From assembly GCA_048421225.1 (NCBI GenBank), contig DBFNRV010000046.1, positions 1 through 11,476 on the forward strand: a stretch of DNA of 11,476 nucleotides, read 5' to 3'. Positions within the stretch are counted from its first letter, which is position 1. The number at the start of each line of letters is the position of its first letter. This DNA is from UMGS946 sp048421225 (lineage in GTDB: Bacteria > Bacillota > Clostridia > Christensenellales > CAG-138). The position numbers were made by a program, and so were the translations under genes. The notes under the pieces were generated by a model. The model made no database searches. It was not told the DNA's origin and saw only the letters and a list, made by a program, of their open reading frames with translations. This document shows, in pieces, positions 1 through 6,412 of this stretch.

Positions 1-559
1 GCTTCCAGTCTTCAGTAGATTGATTCCAAAGAAATAACCCGTCGTCAAGCAGGCCGTCCTCCAACTCCTTGATGTCCCACAGCTCTATCTGCTCTTTTGT
101 AATAAATGGGTTCAGCTTTATAAGCGCCTTCGCTCCGCTAGAAACTATTCTTGAAACGTTTTCAAGCAGTTTTATAGAGTCCTCGGGTATCAGGTTATCG
201 ACTATATTGAAAAGCAAGAGGGCGTCCACCGATTTTGAGGGTATCCTTTCAAGTTCTGATACGCCTCCCACGCTGAAATCGAACGCTCCTTCGCGGCAGC
301 CCATGCGTCTACGGGCGGCATTTATGGCCGCATCCGACAGGTCGATCCCAATATGCCTGCTAGTTCCCCTAAGGCAGCATTTATACAGGCAAGCGCCGTT
401 TCCGCAGCCAAAGTCCAATACGGTCCCAGCCCCTTTGCAAAGCCAATCAAGGGCTTTATCCAAAGCCCCGTTTCCTATGCCTGGGGATGTTACTGGGGGC
501 GCGTCCTCGGATGAGAACACGCCGTTCCAGTACTTCAATACCCTTTCATAATTATACAT
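1..559 (-). CDS. Class I SAM-dependent methyltransferase (3' end beyond left edge)
   Basis: I translated this open frame from the complement. It starts at the ATG at 559-557 and runs without a stop to the edge, giving 186 residues of an incomplete protein. Residues 47-55 read VLDFGCGNG, the glycine-rich SAM-binding motif I of Rossmann-fold methyltransferases. GIDLS (71-75) supplies the acidic residue expected to bind the SAM ribose at the end of strand 2. SVDALLLFNIVDNL (110-123) fits motif IV. The start lies 18 bases after the galE stop, with only a weak AGGG as ribosome binding site, so translation may be coupled to galE. The substrate cannot be told: no specificity domain is visible, and small-molecule, rRNA or protein methylation are all possible. 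The family call is firm; the function is unknown. Confidence 0.85.
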   Translation of the reverse strand, partial: MYNYERVLKYWNGVFSSEDAPPVTSPGIGNGALDKALDWLCKGAGTVLDFGCGNGACLYKCCLRGTSRHIGIDLSDAAINAARRRMGCREGAFDFSVGGVSELERIPSKSVDALLLFNIVDNLIPEDSIKLLENVSRIVSSGAKALIKLNPFITKEQIELWDIKELEDGLLDDGLFLWNQSTEDWK

Positions 560-577
560 GGCTCAAAGCCCTGATCC

Positions 578-1591
578 TCAGCCGCCGTACCCGTTCGGAT
601 TCCCGCTCTGCCATTTCCAAGAGGACGCGCACATATCCTCTATGCTGTAGCTGGCCTCCCAGCCGAGCAATTTCTTTGCAAGGGATGGATCCGCATAGTA
701 GGAGTCTATATCGCCTGGCCTTCTTGACGCTATTACATAGGGTACTTTCACGCCGGTTGCGCGCTCAAACGCATTTACTACATCCAATACGCTGTAACCC
801 TTTCCCGTTCCTACATTTACTGCAAGCACGCCGGAATTCTTCTGTGCATAGCGCAGCGCGGCTATATGAGCCTTGGCCAGATCGACGACGTGAATATAAT
901 CCCGTACGCCGGTTCCATCGGGCGTGTTGTAGTCATTTCCGAATACATTCAAACGCTCCCTGCGACCTACCGCGACCTGCGTTATATATGGCAGAAGGTT
1001 GTTTGGTATTCCGGAGGGATCCTCGCCTATCATTCCGCTCTCATGCGCCCCTATTGGATTGAAATAGCGCAGCAGTATGGACGACATGCCTTCCTCCGCC
1101 CTGGTTACGTCGGATATTATCTGTTCGGACATGTATTTCGTCCATCCATAGGGGTTCATGCAGTACCTGTCCGCATCCTCTTTTATCGGCACTGTCTCGG
1201 GGCAGCCATACACCGTAGCCGACGAGCTGAAGACAATGATCTTGACGCCGTGTTTTTTCATGGCGTCAAGCAGATTCATCGTGGCGTCCAGATTGTTCAT
1301 GTAATACATCAGCGGCTTTTCAACCGACTCCCCGACAGCCTTATATCCCGCAAAGTGTATAACGGCGTCTATGCTGTTTTCGCTGAAAATATGGTCAAGC
1401 GCCTCACCGCTGCATACGTCGGCCTCGTAAAACTTGAAGCCCTTTCCCGATATGCTTTTCATGCGCTCCAAAACCTTTGGCGAGCTGTTTGAAAAATCAT
1501 CGGCTATTACAACCTCATAACCGGCATCCAATAGTTCCATGCATGTATGGGAGCCTATATAGCCGGCTCCGCCCGTAAGCAGTATGGACAT
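578..1591 (-). CDS. galE: UDP-glucose 4-epimerase GalE
   Basis: GalE interconverts UDP-glucose and UDP-galactose in the cytoplasm using tightly bound NAD, serving the Leloir pathway and supplying galactose for surface glycans. The protein is 337 residues, the usual length for bacterial GalE. It is an extended short-chain dehydrogenase: TGGAGYIG (6-13) is the NAD-binding glycine motif, SSSATVYG (122-129) carries the catalytic Ser/Thr, and Tyr148 and Lys152 form the YxxxK pair in NPYGWTK. RYFNPIGAH and RDYIHVVDLA further along are typical of GalE. I start at 1591 because AAGGAGG lies 7 bases upstream; the same frame is open 10 codons further out but without a ribosome binding site. It lies 59 bases downstream of hpt and 18 bases before the methyltransferase. 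There are no other galactose genes here, which favours a glycan-precursor role over galactose catabolism; that is inference. Confidence 0.95.
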   Translation of the reverse strand: MSILLTGGAGYIGSHTCMELLDAGYEVVIADDFSNSSPKVLERMKSISGKGFKFYEADVCSGEALDHIFSENSIDAVIHFAGYKAVGESVEKPLMYYMNNLDATMNLLDAMKKHGVKIIVFSSSATVYGCPETVPIKEDADRYCMNPYGWTKYMSEQIISDVTRAEEGMSSILLRYFNPIGAHESGMIGEDPSGIPNNLLPYITQVAVGRRERLNVFGNDYNTPDGTGVRDYIHVVDLAKAHIAALRYAQKNSGVLAVNVGTGKGYSVLDVVNAFERATGVKVPYVIASRRPGDIDSYYADPSLAKKLLGWEASYSIEDMCASSWKWQSGNPNGYGG

Positions 1592-1650
1592 AATTGCTTC
1601 CTCCTTAGTTTTTACTGTCAAATTGTTATTATTATTGTTCCTCGGCTTTA

Positions 1651-2208
1651 TCAGTCAGAGTAAACATACGGCTTTAGAACGCCTACATATTTTAAATTTC
1701 TGTAATGACCCGCATAATCAAGACCGTAACCCACAACAAAGTGGTTTGGAATTATAAAACCTCTGTAATCCGGCATTATATTGCATTCGCGCCGTTCAGG
1801 CTTGTCCAGCAGGCAGGCTATGCGCAGGGATGCCGGTTCCCTTGACCTGAGCATGTTCGTAAGATGGTTAAGCGTCAGTCCTGAATCCATTATATCCTCA
1901 ACTATAAGAACATGCCTTCCGGTTATGCTGACATCAACATCCTTTGATATCCTTACTATGCCCGAAGTTTTAGCCGCGTTTCCGTAGCTGGAGATGCCCA
2001 TAAACTCCATTTCCACCGGACAATCAATCGCCCTGGACAGATCGGCAAAGAAATGTACAGCTCCCTTTAATATACATATCAATATCGGGTTTTTATCAAG
2101 GTAGTCCTTAGTGATCTGCCCGCCCAATTCACTAACCCTCCGCTGTATCTGGGACTCGTCGAATAATACCTCAGCTATGTCGTCACGCATGTTTACGCCA
2201 AATTTCAT
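1651..2208 (-). CDS. hpt: Hypoxanthine(-guanine) phosphoribosyltransferase
   Basis: This purine salvage enzyme transfers the phosphoribosyl group of PRPP to hypoxanthine, and in many relatives also guanine, giving IMP or GMP in the cytoplasm. The 185-residue length is standard. The PRPP-binding signature is VEDIMDSGLT (103-112), with the acidic pair followed by DSG-T. LKGA (48-50 region) matches the pyrophosphate-binding loop, SSYGN (73-77) the flexible catalytic loop, Lys136 the purine-contacting lysine, and FVVGYGLDY (157-165) the C-terminal base-binding segment. I choose the ATG at 2208, where GGAGG sits 8 bases upstream; an ATG five codons earlier overlaps that same GGAGG and so cannot use it. 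The gene follows tilS by 52 bases, an order well known from Bacillus subtilis and other Firmicutes. There ftsH usually comes next; here galE does. Confidence 0.95.
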   Translation of the reverse strand: MKFGVNMRDDIAEVLFDESQIQRRVSELGGQITKDYLDKNPILICILKGAVHFFADLSRAIDCPVEMEFMGISSYGNAAKTSGIVRISKDVDVSITGRHVLIVEDIMDSGLTLNHLTNMLRSREPASLRIACLLDKPERRECNIMPDYRGFIIPNHFVVGYGLDYAGHYRNLKYVGVLKPYVYSD

Positions 2209-2260
2209 TTTATCTTCCTCCATGTATGCAAAGCCGCCCGTTATTTCTTAATACAACATT

Positions 2261-3610
2261 TTACAACAATCCGCTGCCTTTGTCGAACTTAACCTTTACC
2301 ATTAAGGCGGTATTTTCATCCACCTTAACGTCCTGCGAAACACAGAATCCGGGTATGAACAACACCCTGTTCCCCATGCAGATCAAAGGCATATTTCGTT
2401 CCTGCCGCGGAACCTTTTTATCTATAAAATAATCCTTTAGCTTTTTGCTGCCTGGAGCCCCAATGGGATAAAAGCTATCCCCGCTCCTTCTTGTGCGTAT
2501 GCACGGACTGCCCTTAAGCTTGTCAACATCCATGCACGCCGTATAAGTATCGTAGCAGATATCTCCATTTCCGCTGTGCATGGTGGCATAAAACCTTCCA
2601 AATGGTGTGTCTGTCGCTCCGTCCATGTTAAGCTCAACCTCAAATTCGATAAGCTCCTTATGATTTCCTATGATAAGCGTGTCATAACTCATATAAGCCC
2701 GTACCCCTGGAAGGTCCGCCCCCGCTCCCGTTCTTCCATTGAGCAGCGCCTCAACGGCGTCTACATGCGCCCTTTCTATATCCTTATCAGCGCCCGCCCG
2801 CGCAAGTGCAATACGTATCGCACGGCTAAAAACGGGCTTTGGCAGCCGCATAAGACGTTTTGCCGAATACCCGGCCCCGCTTCCGCATTCGTTCAGCGCC
2901 TCATAAGCCAAGGATTCAAGATATGCTTCATCGCTTTGAATCAATTCGGACATTCTGCATATGGCCGGTATAACTTCGGAATTGATGTGTTTTTCTATAT
3001 ATGGAATCACACCCAGCCTTACTCTGTTTCTGGTTGCGTCAGGGACAAGGTTGGTCTCATCAGTTCTATAAGAGATTCCCCCATCATTAAGGTATTCCTC
3101 GATCTCCTTGCGCCTGCAGCCAAGCATCGGACGGATTATCCTATCCCGCTTAAAGCGCATGCCTGTCAGGCCCTTCAAGCCGCTGCCCCTAAATAGATGC
3201 ATAAGAACGCTCTCCGCCTGATCGTCCATATGATGGGCCACAGCGATGTAGTCGGCATTAAAATGCGTGCGCACCGTCTCCAGAAAGCTGTATCTGAGCT
3301 CGCGGGCGGCCTGTTCCACCGTCTGGCCATGCTCGGCGGCATAAGCCGGTACATCTCCGCGCTCTATAATAACCGGCACGTTCAAACCGGCGCAAAGCTC
3401 GGATACAAAGCGCGAATCCCTATCGGCGCTCTCCCCCCTTATCCCATGGTTGTAATGCGCCGCATATATTGACAGTTCAAGCTTTATAGACAGCTCGTGA
3501 ATCACCCTTAGCAGCGAAACCGAATCAGCCCCGCCGCTTACGCCTACGATTATGCGATCCCCCGGCTTTACGCCGATATGATCAATCAGAGCGCGTTCAA
3601 CCTTGTTCAT
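2261..3610 (-). CDS. tilS: tRNA(Ile)-lysidine synthetase TilS
   Basis: TilS adds lysine to C34 of the CAU-anticodon tRNA-Ile using ATP. The tRNA then reads AUA and is charged with isoleucine. The 449-residue protein has the N-type ATP pyrophosphatase P-loop SGGADS (25-30), YNHGIRGESAD (53-63) and HHMDDQAES (126-134), all family signatures, then TDETN and NRVR (183-198). After a central substrate-binding region, the C-terminal TilS domain (about 371-445) has GDSFYPIGAPGSKKLKDYF. I choose the ATG at 3610. A predicted promoter (-10 at 3633-3638) would start transcription near 3626, so longer versions of the frame would not be on the transcript. The in-frame ATG at 3625 would be almost leaderless. 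The ribosome binding site at 3610 is weak (GAAAGAG). It is the first gene of the leftward operon with hpt, galE and the methyltransferase. Confidence 0.95.
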   Translation of the reverse strand: MNKVERALIDHIGVKPGDRIIVGVSGGADSVSLLRVIHELSIKLELSIYAAHYNHGIRGESADRDSRFVSELCAGLNVPVIIERGDVPAYAAEHGQTVEQAARELRYSFLETVRTHFNADYIAVAHHMDDQAESVLMHLFRGSGLKGLTGMRFKRDRIIRPMLGCRRKEIEEYLNDGGISYRTDETNLVPDATRNRVRLGVIPYIEKHINSEVIPAICRMSELIQSDEAYLESLAYEALNECGSGAGYSAKRLMRLPKPVFSRAIRIALARAGADKDIERAHVDAVEALLNGRTGAGADLPGVRAYMSYDTLIIGNHKELIEFEVELNMDGATDTPFGRFYATMHSGNGDICYDTYTACMDVDKLKGSPCIRTRRSGDSFYPIGAPGSKKLKDYFIDKKVPRQERNMPLICMGNRVLFIPGFCVSQDVKVDENTALMVKVKFDKGSGLL

Positions 3611-3632
3611 AATATGCTCTTTCATATCTATC

Positions 3633-3661
3633 AGTATATAGTTCTTTGAGGTTACTTTCAA
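3633..3661 (-). promoter_or_regulatory. Predicted sigma-A promoter of the tilS operon
   Basis: On the minus strand, TTGAAA (3661-3656) is followed by a 17-base spacer and TATACT (3638-3633), a good match to the sigma-A consensus. Transcription would start near 3626, leaving a very short leader before the tilS start at 3610. Confidence 0.6.
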
Positions 3662-3716
3662 GCGCCGCACCAATAACGCCAACGCCGATTTGCCCTAATC
3701 CGCGTTTCCAATGGAT

Positions 3717-3745
3717 TTGACAACTAAATCCGCAAAGCATATAAT
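3717..3745 (+). promoter_or_regulatory. Perfect-consensus sigma-A promoter of ychF
   Basis: TTGACA (3717-3722) and TATAAT (3740-3745) are separated by exactly 17 bases, matching the housekeeping consensus at all twelve positions. The start site would be near 3752, giving a leader of about 100 bases before ychF. A 6-bp inverted repeat, GGATTT (3713-3718) and AAATCC (3726-3731), straddles the -35 box and could be an operator. Confidence 0.8.
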
Positions 3746-3852
3746 CAAATAAACACTGGATATGTGCATGCCATATGACATATAAAGCGTAAGGTTTGGG
3801 CGGTTGATGGCTGAAATCCAGGTTTTTAATAACAACTATTGGAGACCACCAT

Positions 3853-4941
3853 ATGAAGCTTGGCGTAGTGGGCTTGCCAAACGTAGGCAAGAGCACGCTG
3901 TTTAACGCGCTGACGCAGGCTGGCGCGCATTCTGCGAATTATCCGTTTTGTACAATAGATCCCAACGTAGGCGTCGTGCCCGTTCCTGACGAACGGCTTG
4001 ACGTCCTTGCGAAGATGCACAATCCAGAAAAGATAACGCCGACATCCATAGAGTTCGTTGATATAGCGGGCTTGGTTAGAGGCGCGTACAAGGGAGAAGG
4101 CCTGGGCAACAAATTTTTATCCCATATCAGGGAGGTAGACGCGATAGTCCATGTGGTTCGCTGCTTTGAGGACGATAATATTATCCATGTGGACGGCTCT
4201 GTAGATCCAATAAGGGATATGGAAACCATAAATCTTGAGCTTATTTTCTCCGATATGGATACCCTGGACCGCCGCATAGACAGAGCGATGAAGAACTCAA
4301 AGGCAGGCGAAAAAAGATATCTGGCGGAAGCTGACCTTTTTAAACGAATTAAGGCGCACCTTGAGGGCGGGCTGCCGATGCGCAGTATGCAGATGTCGCC
4401 TGAGGAGGAAGAAATTGCATACAGCCTGCTTTTGCTTACCTCAAAGCCTGTAATCTATGTGGCCAATATAGACGAATCTGGCATAGGTGCAAACAACGAT
4501 CTTGTAAACGCGGTATACAAGGCGGCTGAAAGCGAAGGCGCAGAGGCCCTTACAATATGCGCGCGCGTTGAGGAGGAAATAGCCGAGCTTGAACCCCAGG
4601 AAAAAGCTCAGTTTATTGAGGACCTTGGAATAGGCGAAAGCGGCCTAGACAGGCTGATACGGGCATGCTATAGACTGCTTGGACTTGTCAGCTACCTTAC
4701 CGCCGGCCCCAAGGAAGTGCGGGCCTGGACCATAAAGCGCGGCACAAAGGCGCCGCAGGCCGCAGGAAAAATACACACGGACTTTGAACGCGGATTTATA
4801 CGGGCGGAGGTTGTAAATTACGATACGCTGATGCAATGCGGCTCAATGCAGGCATGCAAGGAAAAGGGCCTGATCCGCTCCGAAGGCAAGGAGTATGTTG
4901 TACAGGACGGAGATATAGTACTGTTTAGGTTTAACGTATAA
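3853..4941 (+). CDS. ychF: YchF/OLA1-family ribosome-associated ATPase
   Basis: YchF is a universally conserved P-loop protein of the Obg-related TRAFAC class. It prefers ATP over GTP, binds ribosomes and is linked to stress and redox responses. The protein is 362 residues, full length. GLPNVGKST (7-15) is the G1 loop and DIAGLV (70-75) the G3 motif. NIDE (205-208) replaces the GTP-specific NKxD; the NxxE form is the family's mark of ATP preference. Residues about 140-195 form the helical coiled-coil region, and about 278-361 the C-terminal TGS domain, ending in DGDIVLFRFNV. Cys33 in PFCTIDPN corresponds to the redox-sensitive cysteine near position 35 described in E. coli YchF. GGAG lies 8 bases before the ATG. 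It has a consensus promoter and heads an operon: the next gene starts 37 bases later with no terminator between. Confidence 0.97.
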   Translation: MKLGVVGLPNVGKSTLFNALTQAGAHSANYPFCTIDPNVGVVPVPDERLDVLAKMHNPEKITPTSIEFVDIAGLVRGAYKGEGLGNKFLSHIREVDAIVHVVRCFEDDNIIHVDGSVDPIRDMETINLELIFSDMDTLDRRIDRAMKNSKAGEKRYLAEADLFKRIKAHLEGGLPMRSMQMSPEEEEIAYSLLLLTSKPVIYVANIDESGIGANNDLVNAVYKAAESEGAEALTICARVEEEIAELEPQEKAQFIEDLGIGESGLDRLIRACYRLLGLVSYLTAGPKEVRAWTIKRGTKAPQAAGKIHTDFERGFIRAEVVNYDTLMQCGSMQACKEKGLIRSEGKEYVVQDGDIVLFRFNV

Positions 4942-4978
4942 TAAATGTATTAGTAGGCGTAAAAGGAGGTAATTGAAA

Positions 4979-5248
4979 ATGCATCACACCTATCTACCAA
5001 AGGGCGTTTGTTCCACAAAGATTGATTTTGATATTGAGGACGGCGTTATTCATAATGTTGTGTATCAAAATGGGTGCAACGGGAATCTAAAGGCTATAGG
5101 TTCGCTTATAGAGGGTATGTCAGTTAAAGAAGCGATTTCCAGATTAAAGGGGATTCAATGCGGCTTTAACAGCACATCCTGTGCGGATCAGCTTGCTCAG
5201 GCCTTAGAGCAGGTGTCTGGGAAGAACGCGGCGCAGGCCCAGTCCTGA
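4979..5248 (+). CDS. Small TSCPD-domain protein (TIGR03905-like)
   Basis: This 89-residue protein resembles the stand-alone TSCPD-domain family TIGR03905 found in Firmicutes and relatives; its biochemical function is not established to my knowledge. The related domain also occurs at the C-terminus of some B12-dependent ribonucleotide reductases. Four cysteines (11, 33, 61, 68) are arranged GVCS, NGCNG, QCGF and TSCADQ, the last being the TSCPD-like signature. They suggest metal binding or redox chemistry, but that is inference. There is no signal peptide or membrane segment, so it is probably cytoplasmic. I choose the ATG at 4979, 8 bases after a strong AAAGGAGGT; a TTG two codons earlier is too close to that site. 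It sits between ychF and yhaM in one apparent operon. The family assignment rests on remembered motif pattern only. Confidence 0.8.
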   Translation: MHHTYLPKGVCSTKIDFDIEDGVIHNVVYQNGCNGNLKAIGSLIEGMSVKEAISRLKGIQCGFNSTSCADQLAQALEQVSGKNAAQAQS

Positions 5249-5297
5249 GCCATTAATAGGCTTTTTGCCCCGGCAGTAAAACAGACGGAGGAGATAT

Positions 5298-6272
5298 ATG
5301 AGCAGAATGCGCCTTTTAAATAACATTATCAGCAAGTCCGTAAATCAGGTTGAAGGGTTTTGTATTGCAAAAAATGTTCAGGTTAAGAGCAATGCAAAGG
5401 GTTCGGATTATCTTGACCTGATTTTGGGCGATGCGGACGGGGAGATAAACGCTAAATTATGGGACTATGACCCAGCGGTTCATGGAACCTATAAAGCGGA
5501 CAATGTTATCAAGGTGAGAGGCACCGTATCCATATTCAGGGACGCTGAGCAGCTAAAAATTGAGCGTATACGGAACCTACATCCCGATGAAGAAGTCGAT
5601 ATGAGCGCGCTTGTGCCCTGCGCCCCGTTTGATTCAGAGTATATGTACTCTAAAGTGTGGGACTGCACTGAAAATTTTAAATGTGAAGAGTTAAAACGCC
5701 TTACACAACACTTTTTAATAAAACACCGTGACTTGCTGCTGTGCTATCCGGCCGCGCTTAAGGTGCATCACGCCCAGCGGGGCGGCCTTTTGTACCACAT
5801 CTCCACCATGCTGGAGGCCGCTCAGGCAATATGCGGCGTATACGGGGCGCTCTATCCTTCTTTAAACAGCGAATTGGTATTCGCGGGCATAATCCTTCAT
5901 GACATCGCCAAGATGAAGGAGCTGGAAGTCGGAAGCCTTGGCCTCGCGCGAGGTTACAGCGCCCAGGGACAACTTCTCGGCCATATAACCATCGGGGTTT
6001 CCATGGTAGCCACTGCCGCCGTGGAGCTTGAAATAAGTGAAAAGACGGCGCTTCTTTTGGAGCATATCCTGCTCTCACATCACGGCGAACCCGACTATGG
6101 CAGCCCGCGCTATCCGATGTTCCCAGAGGCTGAGATAGTGCGTGAGCTTGATAACCTTGACGCTAAGCTCTTCACAATGTTTGCCGCCATAAACGGGGTA
6201 AATGAAGAGGAATTTACTGAAAGGCTGTGGTCGCTTGACAACCGGCAGCTGTATAATCACGGAAATCTTTAG
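5298..6272 (+). CDS. yhaM: YhaM-type 3'-5' exoribonuclease (OB-fold + HD domain)
   Basis: YhaM-family proteins are Firmicutes 3'-to-5' exonucleases acting on RNA, and also on single-stranded DNA, with a metal-dependent HD domain. This protein is 324 residues, close to the B. subtilis enzyme. The N-terminal part (about 15-95) is an OB-fold nucleic-acid-binding domain, with LILGDADGEINAKLWD (41-56) typical of the family. The HD domain spans about 150-300: His167 in GGLLYHIST, His201-Asp202 in IILHDIAK, His229 in LLGHI, His256 and His261-His262 in LLSHHGEPDYGSP, and Asp285/Asp288 in ELDNLDAK. All expected metal ligands appear present. GGAGG lies a few bases before the ATG. It is the last gene of the ychF unit, 49 bases after the TSCPD gene, and is followed by hairpins. 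Confidence 0.93.
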   Translation: MSRMRLLNNIISKSVNQVEGFCIAKNVQVKSNAKGSDYLDLILGDADGEINAKLWDYDPAVHGTYKADNVIKVRGTVSIFRDAEQLKIERIRNLHPDEEVDMSALVPCAPFDSEYMYSKVWDCTENFKCEELKRLTQHFLIKHRDLLLCYPAALKVHHAQRGGLLYHISTMLEAAQAICGVYGALYPSLNSELVFAGIILHDIAKMKELEVGSLGLARGYSAQGQLLGHITIGVSMVATAAVELEISEKTALLLEHILLSHHGEPDYGSPRYPMFPEAEIVRELDNLDAKLFTMFAAINGVNEEEFTERLWSLDNRQLYNHGNL

Positions 6273-6273
6273 A

Positions 6274-6332
6274 ACGGCAAACTCCACCCCGCCGTATTTT
6301 ACAGCAGAGGATTGTTAAACGCCCTCTGCTGT
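6274..6332 (+). terminator. Tandem hairpins closing the ychF-yhaM unit
   Basis: Two stem-loops follow the yhaM stop. The first pairs ACGGC (6274-6278) with GCCGT (6291-6295) and is followed by ATTTT. The second is a perfect 10-bp stem, ACAGCAGAGG (6301-6310) with CCTCTGCTGT (6323-6332), with a 12-base loop and a weak ATTTAT tail. The second stem is strong, but neither has a long T-run, so termination may be partial. Confidence 0.6.
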
Positions 6333-6412
6333 ATTTATGGAATTAGCGCCTGCGGGGCTTGCCGTAACTTTGCTAGAATCAGACGCATATATTATGTTTT
6401 AGGAGGTTGAGG

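Noticed and set aside
69..551. Rightward frame opposite the partial methyltransferase
   Set aside because: The opposite strand carries a clear SAM-binding motif in a continuous frame; this frame has low-complexity Ser/Pro-rich sequence.
487..1062. Rightward frame spanning the methyltransferase start and galE 3' end
   Set aside because: It overlaps two real genes on the other strand, is Arg/Ser/Leu-rich in a way typical of shadow translation, and has no start signal.
866..1492. Long open frame of 208 codons antisense to galE
   Set aside because: It lies wholly inside the well-supported galE, has no ribosome binding site and no recognisable domain; long antisense frames over conserved genes are common codon-bias shadows.
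1592..1650. TTGACA-like sequence and ATAATA repeat between hpt and galE
   Set aside because: No -10 box lies at a suitable distance before the galE ribosome binding site, and the triplet repeat is too short to call.
2576..3472. Two rightward frames (206 and 91 codons) opposite tilS
   Set aside because: They are antisense to conserved TilS motifs and show no family resemblance or ribosome binding site.
6333..6412. Possible malQ promoter near TATATTAT (6388-6395)
   Set aside because: A -10-like stretch is present, but no -35 box stands at 16-18 bases and there is no TGn extension; it is not strong enough to list.
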